From Turnera subulata (Eukaryota > Streptophyta > Magnoliopsida > Malpighiales > Passifloraceae): DNA of 64,000 nucleotides. Position numbers and translations under genes: made by a program. Of this stretch, positions 46,448-59,279 are shown one piece after another. How positions within the stretch are numbered: the first letter of the stretch is position 1; each line of letters begins with the position of its first letter. The DNA lies in contig JAKUCV010002262.1 of the NCBI GenBank assembly GCA_028386065.3, positions 45,499 to 109,498 of the forward strand, in the 5' to 3' direction. The notes under the pieces are model-generated. The model saw nothing but the letters and a program-made list of their open reading frames with translations, did not search any database and was not told the origin of the DNA.

Positions 46448-47131
46448 ATGCCTGCTCCTTCATCCGTCTTCTTCGTCGAAGGTGCCAATTTTGGCAGAAG
46501 GAACCGACTGGCTTACAACATGGTCAATGAGCGTGCTGAGGAACTACCGAACGAGCTCGGCAGAATGCCACGTCTAGTTTTCGTCGACGAGCTCTACTCC
46601 TCAAGATTCTTCGTCACTCCCATGGAAGAGGTGTTCTTCCTAGAGGACCATGGGACACTGAGGACTTCCTACTACGGCTCAGCAAATTCCGTGATGTTCT
46701 TCATCTCGGATAGACTTCAAGAGTTCAACCTGGAGTCCACTTGCCAGATTGTGGAGCAAGGTGCTTACTACCAGCTCGCAATGACAGCCCAGAGCATACC
46801 CAGAATGACTCGGCTACCTCCAACCTGGCCAAAGGTACGGCTACTGGTGTGGAACTACAGAGGAGTGGCAAGGCGTGCACAGGAGTTCTCACGCACCTTG
46901 AGGGACTTAAAGAACCAGTACAAGCCCAACATGGTTCTTCTGACGGAGACGCAATGGCAACCACGGGACGATCACGGTCTGATTCCACTCCGATTCCCAC
47001 AAGCTAACCGGTTCGAGATTCCTGGCCAGCGTGACAGAGGCGGCATGTGGCTTTCTTGGAGCGACAGAGTCACGGTCAACGTCAACAGTGACGCAAACAG
47101 CTTCCGTGTCAACGTCGTTGCGAACCGTTAA
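46448..47131 (+). CDS. ORF-X2: antisense 227-residue protein with a half EEP domain, unknown function
   Basis: The frame starts MPAPSSVFFVEG and ends in RVNVVANR before TAA, without interruption. It is collinear with ORF-X1 over its full length. The best conserved segments are GRRNRLAY, DELYSSRFFVTPMEE, LPPTWPKVRLL, RTLRDLKNQYKPNMVL and NRFEIPG. The endonuclease-like part has WNYRG where ORF-X1 and LINEs have WNCRG, but the Asn and the Glu of LTET are kept. Nucleotide differences between the two copies are largely at third positions in the part compared, so protein sequence appears selected. It lies opposite to the strand of its carrier and has its own TATA box. Its role is unknown; it might be a nucleic-acid-binding accessory or regulator of element expression. 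Confidence 0.82.
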   Translation: MPAPSSVFFVEGANFGRRNRLAYNMVNERAEELPNELGRMPRLVFVDELYSSRFFVTPMEEVFFLEDHGTLRTSYYGSANSVMFFISDRLQEFNLESTCQIVEQGAYYQLAMTAQSIPRMTRLPPTWPKVRLLVWNYRGVARRAQEFSRTLRDLKNQYKPNMVLLTETQWQPRDDHGLIPLRFPQANRFEIPGQRDRGGMWLSWSDRVTVNVNSDANSFRVNVVANR

Positions 47132-47457
47132 TTGTATTTTCCTTTTTATATAATATCAAAAATCCATGTATTATTTCCCCTTTTTATAAATTATTAATGT
47201 AATATTTCTATTCGCAATCAATATATTAATATTTCCCTTTGTATCAAAATATTAGCAATATTTATAATATTTGTATTTCGCATATTTAGCATCATTACCT
47301 CTTATGTGTATGTTCCGCGACAGCTGGCGTCCCTCGACTGGATCCATAATGCACTAACTAAGTGATGTAAAATAATAAAATGGAGCGAACTATGCAAACA
47401 AGACAACAACACACATAGACTGCCCGGCAAGACCTAACGCCCGCTCCGCTACCAAAA
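47132..47457. other. End of internal region, with candidate primer binding site
   Basis: AT-rich 3' flank of ORF-X2 with repeated TAATATTT words. On the minus strand TTGGTAGCGGAGC directly follows the 5' LTR (near 47442-47456) and is the likely primer site; I could not assign the tRNA. Confidence 0.5.
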
Positions 47458-50400
47458 TGAGACGCCCCGACCCGTATTTACCGTACACAGTAAACACGTG
47501 CCGGAACTGTGACAACCCGACCCAACAAAGCCCAAGCATACAGTGTGAACTACAATAACTCGGCCCAACGGCCCAAAATAGTAAAACAACATAAACAATA
47601 AATCCCGGCCCAATGGCCCAATAACATTAACAATATGCACAGCGGAAGACTTAAACTCACTAACACTGTATGCGACACATGCAATCTATGGATCCAAGCC
47701 TGCCCAAGGGAAACGCTGCAGCCTGTCTGGAATGCACCAAGCCTGTTGTGGAAGCCCGTACCCCAATTAAATAAAAATAAAATTATTAAATGAAAAAGAG
47801 TTACCAAAATACTCTTGAAACCCGGGGTACAAAAACCGATGCTTCGGCATACAAACATTTTCCATGAAAATGTATAAACAACGAGATGTCATAAAAATAA
47901 ACGAGATCAACCGGCTTAACAAATATTAAGCCATCACGGCATCATGCCGACATAATATCACAAATCATCTCCGGCTAACTGCCGATATAAAGATAAAACA
48001 TTTATGACATCTCGAATTATTCATCATGCAGCGGAAGATAAAATAATAATCAAATCAGTGTAGAAAAATGACATGCATATGGCCCTATGGATCCCACCAA
48101 GAGATAATGCACAACTACCTGCTGAAGTGACTGCGTCTGATCTCCGAGTCGAAGGTATAAGTGAGTCTGCACGCTAACTAAAGTCTGAAAAACAACGGTG
48201 GCGATTATGTGAGTCGCCTACTCAGTGAACATTAAAAGTCTAAATATACATGAAAGTGAAGTCATGCTCGTAGGGTGAGTAGCTCACGAGCACAAGTACA
48301 GCATACAAGCAAATCAGAATCACACACCATCACATAAATGTTTTATTGTATTATAGCTCGTATTGTTTGAGCTCAATGCGTTATCTTATTGTTATCATTA
48401 TTATTATTTTTATTATTATGGGCCCTCTACTGTGAGTCAAGTCTCGGTAGCGCATCTGATCAGATCAGGGTGTGAAACCCAAATGTCGAACCTCAGAAGG
48501 GGTAGATTCTGAGGCCAAAAACCACTGATAAATCTCAAGTGGCCGCTAGCTACCTGAGGGTGCACTCAGACACACCTAACCGGTGCAAGTCTTCCAGGGG
48601 TGCACCTACATCCCCTGGGCATGCTAAACAGCATAATGTGACCCGAGGTACCCAACCCTCCTCGGGGCTACCAACCGACATCACAGTAGAATTTAGTATT
48701 TTATTCTTAATTAAACCTTTATATTTCTGTTTGAAGTACATTATGTCTTTCAGGGAAGTGTGTATGTGTCCCTGTATCATCCGGGCCTTCGGCCCATAAC
48801 CACATATTATCACAAAAGTGTATTACATAGTATATAACAGTTTTTCATGTAGAATTTAGACATGTAAGTCAATCAAGCATACAATTCCAATTATCGCATG
48901 TAGCAAACAAGGCAAGTAAACAAACAAACCACACCAACATGCATTCACAAAACATATATAAAAAGACTTGTAATGTCACCTCAAAATGCGGTTTATGACT
49001 TCTCCCCGATCCGAGTCTACGGCTCTCGAGATATCTCCCGTACCTGAATACCGGTACATAATATAATCACTAAGCTAATTTTAGAAGTAAAAACGTGCAT
49101 GTATGCTAAAGGTACGTTCTTATCGAGTAACTCCCGTCCCTAACTATCAAATCGTAAGATTTCCGGGCCTAAGTCCAAAAGGATATTTTCTTCTTCATAA
49201 CTCCAACAATTAAGGATCTAAGGTTCGTCGGTTTAAGTTCGTTAACAATTCTCGGGCCTAAGGCCCACTAAATCCTTAATCACAAATTCCGGGCCTGTGG
49301 GCCCACCTTCTTACGTCCATAATTTTACCGATTATGAAATTGGGCTTCGAGCCCGTTCTTAACATCCGTGAGTTTAGTTTCCCGTGATTAAGTCCTAAGT
49401 CCGTATTTTAGGTCCAATTAAATATCCTAAGCTTCAAATTGAAATTATTGGGCCTGGGCTCGGTTTTTCCTAAAACCGTCCTAAAGTCGTTTCCGAGCCC
49501 AAGAGTTGATCGGCCTAAAGTTCTATTCGTGTCGGTAAATTCTCCCGGCCACACACTCTTTTCTCTCCGCTCTCGGGAATCCACAATTCACCAAATATAT
49601 CAATGTAAATATGTTTCGGTAAATAAAATTCCATAATTTAATTACATGGTATAACCGAGATAAATCTTAGACAATTACCGTCTAACACTCGTAAAAACGA
49701 GAATTCTCGTCCGCCGGCAGAGCCCGAGCCTTCGCCGGAAAAGTCCCCGAGCCCTCGCCGGAACAGTGCCCGCTCGCCGGATTCCGGTCACTCTCGCCGG
49801 AACAGTAACCCGACACCCCAAAGAACCGCAACTGTAACCTGGAAGGAACCCACAACAAGCTGCCAAACCCCAAAACCAACAACTCACATCCCATTCTTTG
49901 AATTTCATATGCACAAATGACGAAATAGATTGAGAACTACAAGGGGTCACCGGAATACTCACCGGAAAACGAATCCGCAGAACCTGATGCCGGATCCAAG
50001 CCCCAGAGTCTCAATAGTGTCAACCAAACACGCACGCACACACTACCGGATCCCCCCCCACAACAGCAACCTTCAAACCCGCGCCGGCCAGCACTCAAAT
50101 CCGGCCATGCCTCATCAGACCCGCCACGCAAACCACTGGACACGAGCACCTCAAATACACACACCCCTGCCACAAAAACACAACTCCTACCTACCGCCAG
50201 ACGCAGCCTCGCCAGCCAGCCCCGCAACCACCATCCAAACACAATCACCTCCACAAAGAACCAATCAAACACGACTTGACTAAAGCACGAGAAGACAAGC
50301 AGAAAAGCGAGAGTCATTGGCGGCTTACCCGGTGAGAGGTGGCGGCAGAGCAACAGCAGTGTTCCTCAAACGCGTCGTGTTTTAGGCCCCTCACTCACGA

Positions 50401-53400
50401 AGGCCGACAAAAGCCCCAGCCCCACACTCGAGTTCGTCCCCGAGTTCACCGCCGTCGATCTTGACTCTACCGGTGTGCTCGTCGCGAACTTGGTGCAGCA
50501 AGGAATCACCTCTCGGGCTCGTGGTTGCGGCGGAGTGAAGACGACAGAGGGGTTTTATGTGGGCGGCGACCGAGAGAGAGAGAGGGAGTGAGGTTTGTAT
50601 CCCGGAACCAAGAACTGGATTGGGAAGGAGAGTGGAAAAAGGAGGAGAAATCGGGAAGGAAAAGGATGAGGAAGGAAAGAGGAGGTTGTGGGGGACATAG
50701 CCGTTGACGGCATGATTAAAGACTGAATATGGGGGAACAAATCCGTTGGGGGGGGTGGCGGCTGAGTGGGAAGAAAACGGTAGGAAGAAAAAAGAAAATT
50801 GAAGGAGAAAGAAGAAGGGGGTTGCTGGGGTTAGGGTGTGACCCGCCAGCCGACGACGCGTCGTTGGCTGGGCGCGGTCAACCCGCCTCAGTTGACCAGC
50901 CCTTTCTTTTTTTTTTTTTAAATAACCCAAAACGACGTAGTTTCGAACGAACTACGCTAACCCTCTCGTTTCGCCCCGAAACACCTTCCGATCTCAACGA
51001 AACCCGAAGCATGAGAAATCTCAACTGGAAATTGACATTTCCAAGGGAAAATAATTTATTTCCTCGACTAAAACTCGAAAATACTTCAAGGGTAAAATTG
51101 GAATAAATTTCCGAAAATTCCGAAAATCAAATTATAAAATCCAGGGCGTTACACCTGTACAACAACATCTCATCCTACGGGATGAAACCCCGCAGGCGAG
51201 GGGTGAGTCCGAAACGCTCACCGACGAAAGATAAACAGTGATATATTCAACCATAACACTTTCGAGGTAAACACAACAATCAAATCAAATGAATCCATAA
51301 CAAACAACATAACAGTGGATTACAACTCAAGCAACACAACAGAGGAATTCATCGCAAACAACACGACAGAGGATTCTCACCCAATCATATCAAGCTCAAC
51401 CAATCACATCACAAGAAAATTACCCTAACAACTATATCAAGACCGATGGATGCTTAATTATTTTTTATTTCCAATTTTATCTTCCGGGCCCCGTCACTGG
51501 ACAAGCTAGGGTCGTACCTGGTTATTAACTAATTCTGGATGCCAGGCCCCACCACAATCCGGGATCAACATCCCCATATCTCAAATCCGGGATCAACATC
51601 CCAATATCTCAAATCCGGGGTCAACACCCCAATATCTCAAATCCGGGGTCGACACCCCAACCAACAAACCCTCTGGCAAGACACCACAGAACTAGTCTCT
51701 AACCATCTAGTCGTACCACTACTTTCCAAGTGACAATTACATCATCTCATAATCAAATCCATTTCCATTTCCAATACTCTTTGTTCTTTCCTCAATTATC
51801 CACATAGACCATAGACCAGTTCATCATTATTCTCTACATAGTATCACAAATCCATTATCACAGACTAACATCATCAATGATAACCACAGCAGTCAAACTG
51901 CCAGCAATCAACATCTCAGCAGTTCAATCAAGCTCACAACAACAACATCATAGCAATCAATCAACCAGCAGTATTCATTCCAGCAGTTCCATCGAACAGT
52001 AAAAATACACAAACAACAAAAATGCACACACAGCATTACGGGCACATATCAAGGTTTATCCATCCTCACCTGGTATGTCTCTGAAACTGCTATCCGGTCA
52101 ACCCTCGTTACCCTATATGTACATTTAGGAACACAATAATCACTCATAATGCGCATCCAAAGATAGTTATGCATGATGCCGGTTTAATTGTATTTAGTCG
52201 GCTTGCCTTATCCAATTTCTTTATTATGAAATTATCCTCTTTATTCACTATACCATTTATACTTAATTTCAAATTAAAACCGAAACCGAGTTTCCTATCG
52301 ATATTCTAATTATTCTTAATTTTTAAGTTAAAACCAAAACCGAACGTTCAAGCCGATATCCCGACCCATTAGTCACTTAAGATAAGAGAATATATAAATA
52401 CGTTGTACAAATTATCTGGCAGAAATTATATTTGTAAATAGATCAATTTACGGCCCGTATATTACTTCGTACTTTATTTAACAATAAGAAATAAATAATA
52501 CTTATAAATAACATACCCGACGGTAAGACCGTAAAATAGAAAATACCATCGGTATTAAGTTAACATAGCTGGTACATGGTGTAAATATAATTTTAGCATA
52601 ACGTTGTAGAAACTTATATTTATAATTACGTAAAACTATTATAATCGATAACCATATGCTCGGCAAGTGTATTATTAATACAATAACTCATTTAATAATT
52701 TAATAGGGTAAAACCCATACATATCATAATTAGTATAGCTTATAATGATTAAATAGATAAATATATACGGCATAATGTAACGAATGTTTAATATCTATCA
52801 TCACAGCAATACGATTATTACGTTAACAATTCACATCTTGTATATAATAATACTTAAAATGTTGAGTACTAGACCCATCAGAAGGTGTAGTAAATCGGCC
52901 AATTGTGAAGGAATTATAAAATAATTTATGCGGGTTATATACATTGGATTTTAGTGTACTTAGGTAAATTCGAAAATAATTATCGTTCTTGATCCATAAT
53001 TTAAATCGTTATCCGCTTAATTATATATTACATCTCAGTTAAACTTATCCCACGGTTTCGTTATTAGGTCCGTTAAATGCGTGTATGTCACGGTATGATG
53101 GGCCTCCGCACGTTCGGCCCGTTTCCGAGTCCGTGTGCAACCGAGCCCAAACCCGAGCGCATAGGAGTTTAAACGAGTCCAAGGAATTACCCAAGGTCCG
53201 TTTCCAGGCTTGCCAGAAAAATCCCGAGACCTCGCCGGAATAGACCCGAGACTCGCCGGATTCCGGCAACCACTATTCACGGCAGCAGCATACCCTCCTT
53301 GTTACTGTTCACGCTCCCAAAACACCCAAAATACACAGCATCACCGTTGAGCCCAGCAGCAACACGTCGTATCCACAACAAGCAGAATCCCTCAACAATC

Positions 53401-54606
53401 AATCAATTCAACCGGGTTAATCACAACCCAATCAATACCAAATTCAATTCCTATGCTAACCAACCCAACACATGAAGGCAGAGGCATGGATTTCTTACCA
53501 TTGAAACCCACCGGCGGCGCACCTACAGCAGGAGGAGAGGGAAGGTTCGGTGCGTGACACACGAGGGAGAGAGGGAGTGCGACGGCGACGGATCGGAGGA
53601 AGGGTGGCAGAGGCAACTTCGTCGGCTCTCTTCGTCTGGACAGCGGCGCGGTGGCTGCTGGTCACGGAGTCGGTGCTGTGCACGGAGGAGGAGAAGAGAC
53701 CCGATCTCCTAGCACGGCGGCGCTCATGGTTGCAGTGGCTGCGGATCGAGGAAGGGGGAAAGGTCTGACGGTGGCGCGTCAGAGGGAGAGGAGGAGGAGA
53801 ACAGGAAGGTGGGGGAAGGACGGTGGTGTCGGGTCGGTGGCTCACAGGTGGTTGGTGGCGGCTTCGCAGTGAAGGAGGAGGAAGAAGGAGACTAGATGAT
53901 GATGATGGCGGCAGAGAAGGCAGAGGCAGGTGGAAAGAGTTGGAGAGGAAGAGAGGTGTTGATGACGAAGATGGTAGAGAGAGAGAGATGAGAGGAATCG
54001 GCAGAGGGAGGGGAAATAATGGAGATGGTAAGGAAGAAGACAAAGAAGAAAAAGTGAGGAAGAGATGGGAGAGGGGCCAACAATTTCACGGGAGAAATAA
54101 GGAGGCCGGCGGCTGGGAGGAAAAGAGAAGGAGAAAAGAAAAGAAAAGAAAGGAGAAAAGAAAGGAAGGGAAAGAAAGGAAAGAAGAGAGGAAAAATGGG
54201 GCCCGCGGCTGAAGGAAAACCCGGGAGAGAGAAAAAAACGTTGCCGGGAAAGAGGAAGAGAATGGAAAGAGAAGAAGAAGAGTGGCCTCGGGCAACCACA
54301 TTCGGCCAGTCCGGATTCTCGCGTCGGAATCCCGTAAACGCAGGGATACTCCCGTCTTTCCGACAAATCCCCAACTTGGGCTCGGAAAATTCGATTAATC
54401 CTCCTGAACGTCGTCCAAGTCTCGGAACTGAAAACCGAGGCTCGGTTAGTTAGGAAGAGACTCCCGAGCGCGGGAAAATTCTCGGTTTCGAAAAACGACT
54501 ACCGATTTACCTCGAATTAATTACCCGAGATTACTTCAACAGTAAATCACGGTAAAACAATTTCTACAGTCCCGGTAAAAATCCAAATTTTACCCGGGCT
54601 GTTACA
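47458..54606 (-). repeat. 5' LTR of the large element, split by a nested solo LTR
   Basis: It matches 41070-45036 from end to end outside the insert at 47747-51153. Without the insert and its target copy it is about 3.74 kb. Confidence 0.93.
47747..51153 (-). mobile_element. Nested solo LTR of a related chromovirus-type family
   Basis: The insert is 3407 bp, starts TGTAACGCCCTGG and ends GGGCTTCCACA on the minus strand, and is flanked by a 5-bp duplication CCTGT (47742-47746 and 51154-51158). No internal domain, primer site or second LTR is seen, so it is a solo LTR left by recombination. CGCCGGAATCCGG motifs near 49730-49800 resemble those of the host LTR, indicating a sister family. Open frames inside are compositional. 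Confidence 0.88.
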
Positions 54607-54611
54607 AAGTC

Positions 54612-55050
54612 TTTGAGGCCGATTAGCTTCCGTGGGCTCGGGCTTGGGCAGATTACACAACGGACTCGGAAACACGGGTTAAGCTTGTAACGATCCATGC
54701 TCTCGGGACGATATTAACGGACTCGTTAATGTCTAAAAACGGACAGAATTAATTATACGAGATAGTAATTTTAATTCAATCTATTTATTTAAATAATAAT
54801 TATTAATGGTTTTAGCCAAATAATAATATGGTTAAATTTTTATTAATAGTTTGGATTAATTAATCTTGCTTTTGATTTATATTAATTAAGGGATAATCAT
54901 AGTTAATCATTCGTACCTTGAACAAAACCAACAAAACCGAATAAGGGAAATCATGCATTTTTTTTTTGCATTATAAGTGATTATGTATTGGTATGAAATA
55001 TAGGAATGGCGAGGCAAGATTGGATACCGGCTTCCGAGGCATTATGAGGT
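54612..55050 (+). mobile_element. Probable diverged long-LTR fragment, right of the insertion
   Basis: This continues the sequence at 41069 and resembles the host LTR family (GGGCTCGGGCTTGGGC, CGGACTCGGAAAC, TTAACGGACTCG). It fades into AT-rich sequence, and the true border is unknown. Confidence 0.4.
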
Positions 55051-55959
55051 GAGAAAGGGGTGCATGATGGTTGACTTTTTTTTATTTTACTTAAGGTTCC
55101 TTAATTTTTTTCCTTTCTTAATTAAGGTGATTTGTGACTATTTGTTTTGGGTTAACATGATCGATTGATATTAATGGGAGGGGAGAAGTATTTTCCCATG
55201 TAGTGCACATTTCTTTCTTTTATAATTTTTTTAATTAGTATGAAAAGTTGATTTATGAGGTAGAATTAAAAAATAAAAAATACAAACAAGTGAGTTTAAT
55301 ATAAACTCAGGCTATATGTCATTCCAAACTTGTTATATAGACTTATTTTCTAAAAAAATTAAGATTTATCTTAATAGTATAGTATTATATATAAACTATT
55401 TAAAAAGTTCATAACATCAGATAAATTTAAGATAACGTATCAATCTTTATAAAGGAAAAGGTATCATATTAATTGGTGAATTACTGTGAATAAACTCATC
55501 CATATGGATAAGGTTCAGGTGATAAAGAAAGACGGTGAGGGTTTAACAGTTTAAGTAGGAATTTCATAATTTCATATTTTCAAACTTGAGTATAGAAACG
55601 CAAAAGAAAAAAAATGATGTACTATTTTATAATTTAACCTTTTTTGAGTATCAAATTATAACTTAACCTTAACTGACCCACACAACCAGCCCACACAACC
55701 AGGTGTTACAGATGCATTTGTCCACGTCATCAAGGTAATATTACCCGAGATTTTGTCCAGAGGGTATCATAGCAATGCCCAAGCGAAAAATATCCAAAAC
55801 CCAACCATTACAACGGCCAGGGGGTTTTAGTCATTTCGCTAACCTAACTGCCTCCTCACCATTTCCCGCGCTCTCTCTTCTCCTTTCTTTATCTCGGCTC
55901 CTCCTCCTCTCTCTCTCTGTATTACTTCTCTGCTGGTACTTCTTTAGCTAGAAACAAAA
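55051..55959 (+). promoter_or_regulatory. AT-rich spacer and POD-2 promoter
   Basis: 55051-55740 is AT-rich with no gene seen. The POD-2 promoter proper begins near 55780 with CCAACCATTACAACGGCCAGGG and TTAGTCATTTCGCTAACCTAAC. It continues with a CT-rich tract (55868-55918) and the TCTTTAGCTAG leader. The same blocks occur, broken or displaced, at 2175, 6840 and 17290. No clear TATA box is visible. Confidence 0.6.
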
Positions 55960-58351
55960 ATGGTGAAAAAGAAAGAAATGAAGAAGAAGGAAGAGACGGC
56001 GAGCTTGAGGCCAGCGGTGTTGAAGAAGACGTCGATTTTCATGGTGGTGCTCTTGATCGCGGTGCTGTTCTCCCTGAGGAACCCCAAGATTGAAGCGGAG
56101 GGGAAGAGCAACCATATCCCTTCTTTTCTCCAGAGGCAGAAGGTCTCTTCTCCCCTTGAAGCTGAGGGCCTTTCCTATGACTTCTACCAAGATTCATGCC
56201 CGGGGGCGGAAGACATGATTCGATCGAAGATGAAAAAGTTTTTCTCTAACCAGAAGGGCGTTCCTGCGAATCTCCTGAGGCTTTTCTTCCATGACTGCTT
56301 CATCAGGGTACAACGTTTTCGCTTCCCTTTCTGCGGAATTTTATCGAACAGCTAATCTGATGTTTCTATCAACGAGTTTGGGTTCTGCTCGCTGCTGTTA
56401 CTCTGTGTCTATGGATTCTGTTGGTTAGGTACTTTGTTGAGGGGGTTTTTGATGGATGATCTTTGATTACTTTTTGTTTCTTGTGTTACTTAACTCTTTG
56501 TAGTGTTCTTGTTATTTTATTATGTTTTTAGTTATATGCGATTGTTTCTGGTCTCTCCTTGTTTATTGTTTTCACTTATCTCTGATTTCATATCGATTTC
56601 GTTCTCTTCACACCAGTAACGGATTTGTGTTTCATTATGGGAGTGATGTGGTTATGGATCTTTCCGTCATGTTCTGTTCTATTTGATGATTGTATCGTCT
56701 GATTTTTACTGATCTACTATTTTTCTTGAATGTTCTGATTTTCCGGGTCACGGTAGAGTTCTAAATTGATTGGGGTTTAGGTTTTAGTCAAGATATCAAT
56801 TATTCATATATACTTCGCTTGCCTTCAATCATTTGCTGCACATGGATTTTACAATTTTCTGGGCTCTTTTGAATCAGGGTTGTGATGCTTCAGTCCTGTT
56901 AAACACTACCGATGCCAATAACAACCGTTCCGTTGAGAAGCAGGCCCCCCCAAATTTGACCCTGAAAGGCTTTGATGTAGTGGAATCCATTAAAGAAGAC
57001 CTTGAAGAAGCATGCCCAGGAGTTGTTTCATGTGCTGATGTTCTTGCACTTGCCACAAGAGATGGCATTCTTTTGGTCAGTTTTTCCTCATGTGTCTGTT
57101 CAGAACTTAATTGTTAATGACTTAATACCGTATCTTGATGTCAAAAGTCATTTAAGCAGGAAGTCTGCAGGTTTTTAGCATTTGATAATATGCAGGATTT
57201 GGTTTAGTTTAGGATAGTGTCAGTCAAGAAATTGAAAACATCTGTTACTAGAATAGGAAGTTTTATACAAAAAATCTGAAGCCTCTGATGTTCTAATCAG
57301 TTAGAGATAACTGTTTTTGCTTGAAGTTTCATCACTTTGTTCCCGTCTCCTCCTGTTTGATTGATACTGGTTATGAAGGGATGAATGCAGGAAAAGCTAT
57401 TTCCTTCTGTTTAGTCACATAAGACTTGAAACCCTGTTCAGGGATAAATAATTGAATTAGACATAGACAGCTACTACTTTACTCGCACAACAATTTCTAA
57501 ATACCCCTAGGAATCAGAAAGGTCATTACTGTATCAGTAATATGAGATTGCTGACGTGCTTCTTGCTTCTGTAATAATGCAGACTGGTGGACCTTTTTAT
57601 CCGGTTTTTACAGGCAGAAAAGACAGTCATGAATCCCACTTTCAGGAAGCCCTGAGCGATATTCCCAGTCCCAACCATAATATTTCCCAAATCCTTTCCC
57701 TCTTTCAACGCAGAGGCTTTGATGAAAGAGATACAGTCAGTCTTTTAGGTATTTTGCGACTTCTCCCTCTTTTCCATCCTATATTGTTCATGAAAATGGA
57801 ACTTGCAGCATTGTTTTGAAATAATTTAACGGTTCTGTGTAGGGGCGCATAATGTGGGTAGAATCAGCTGTGACTTCATCCGGAATCGCTTTGGCAACTT
57901 CAGTGGCACAGGCCATCCAGACAGCACTATGGCTTCAGATTTCATGGATGAGTTGAGACTTCAATGCCAAGATGGTCATGGAATCACTCAAGTTGGCGCT
58001 CCCACTCTCGCTCCCGCTCCCACTCCCACGATGGCAACACTAATAAAAGGGAACTCTAAGCCTATGATGATGTTTTCTGAACAACTATCTGTTGCAATTT
58101 CTTCTGGATCAGCTTTTGATGGTCATTACTACCGAAATCTGTTAAGGAGCAGGGGACTCCTCTTTGCTGATCAACAACTGATGGCTAACAACATCACAGC
58201 AAGTCTTGTGCGGACTTATGCATCTGATGATGGAAGAACTTTCAGAAAGGATTTTGCCAGGGCTATGCTCAAGATGTCAAACCATGGTGTGCTGACTGGA
58301 GACAATGGAGAGGTCCGATTCAAATGCGCCTTGCCTAGGAGTCACTCTTAA
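55960..58351 (+). CDS. POD-2: membrane-anchored class III peroxidase, intact
   Basis: Exons 55960-56307, 56878-57075, 57583-57748 and 57843-58351 (phases 0, 0, 1; GT..AG) give 406 residues. A Lys/Glu-rich start and a hydrophobic segment at about residues 27-42 (SIFMVVLLIAVLFSL) suggest a type II anchor. The heme domain begins near residue 75 (YDFYQDSCPGAEDM). The distal motif LRLFFHDCFIRGCD places His at 111. [12 protein letters not shown] is the conserved helix D region, and LLGAHNVGR gives proximal His240. A Thr/Ala-Pro repeat sits near residue 295. The usual role is H2O2-dependent oxidation of phenolics in or near the wall. It is the mirror-image paralogue of POD-1 and keeps the standard distal site, so it is probably the functional copy. 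It resembles peroxidase 48-type proteins (from memory). Confidence 0.93.
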
Positions 58352-59279
58352 ACACTAAAGATCACTGTCAAGATTCTTTTCATTGTTTCACTTAGTTGGG
58401 TTTGCAAGTTGAAAGATTTATTCGCTCTGTTGAGGAACCAGTGACTGTTTTCAGATGGAAATAGCTTGTGAATTTTTACTTGTAGGATGCTTGCGATAAG
58501 GAGTCATAATTCTGATTCTGAGTGAATTGTATATTGGCTCTAACTACTAATATTGGTTTGGTGGATTTTCACTCTAAGCGGTACCTTTTTCTATTTCAGT
58601 TGTTAACTTTAGTTTGCTACATATTTTTGTTGCAGTAGAATTGCAGGATGGTATTCCACCGAGTTCACAAATTTTCTTTCCCTTTCTGTCGTTCAACTGA
58701 TAGCATTGCAGTAGCTTAGTCACCCGCCTGCAGGAAAACAGTTTCGATCATAGCAAAAAGGGAAATATAGGGACAAGGGACAAATAAGTTTAACCATAAA
58801 ATTCATTCGAGATTGATTTACTGGCATTTTAATATATTTATGATAAAGAGAAGAACCTACCAACATTTCCTATGAGTCATATAATAGTATGGCATTTCTC
58901 AATTGCATGACTTGCAGGTTGTGCGAGGGTGTAAAACATGTAAAGGAACCAGTGATTCTTTTCAGATGGAAATAGCATGTGAATTTTTACTTGTAGGATG
59001 CTTGCGATAAGGAGTCATAATTCTCTGACTGAATTGTATATTGGCTCTACTAATATTGTATATTAGTAGTTAGGATATAAAGGGCTTTGAGTCCTATTAT
59101 TCTTAAACATTTTTCAATCAATTCCTATAATTATTTTTTAATTAATCAAAGTCCTATTAATTTGAAGCCTTGCACGAGATTCTCAAAAGAATTAAAGGTA
59201 AGAATAATTATATACCAACAAATTCAAGATGTACAGTACAATTGGTTAGTAAACACTAAAGAGTTAAATAAAGGTAGTC
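58352..59279 (+). other. POD-2 3' region with a 115-bp direct repeat
   Basis: The 3' UTR block at about 58435-58558 (GAACCAGTGA..., TTTTACTTGTAGGATGCTTG, CGATAAGGAGTCATAATTCT) recurs at about 58945-59058. No gene is seen after it. The second copy lies beside the start of the rearranged region. Confidence 0.8.

Larger units (their letters stand above)
41070..54606 (-). mobile_element. Large non-autonomous LTR retrotransposon (LARD-like) with antisense genes
   Basis: The element is bounded by a perfect 5-bp duplication AAGTC (41065-41069 and 54607-54611). Its LTRs are about 3.7-4.0 kb, nearly identical, beginning TGTAACAGCCCGGGT and ending GGGGCGTCTCA on the minus strand. On that strand a purine tract AAGGTGGGTAGAC precedes the 3' LTR (41070-45036), and TTGGTAGCGGAGC follows the 5' LTR as a candidate primer site. 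GGGACGAAATTC upstream of the purine tract is typical of Tekay/Del-type gypsy elements. The internal region is only about 2.4 kb and has no gag or pol. It holds two plus-strand (antisense) frames, 45223-45600 and 46448-47131. The 5' LTR is itself interrupted by a solo LTR. Confidence 0.92.

Noticed and set aside
49937..50353. 138-codon minus-strand frame
   Set aside because: Within the solo LTR; no recognisable domain, and a competing Pro/His/Thr-rich frame lies on the opposite strand.
50391..50930. 179-codon minus-strand frame in the solo LTR
   Set aside because: Low-complexity composition inside an LTR, with overlapping frames on the other strand.
41070..54606. Hidden gag-pol on the minus strand of the large element
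   Set aside because: No zinc knuckle, protease DSG-like, reverse-transcriptase YMDD/YVDD-like or integrase motif seen in 45037-47457.
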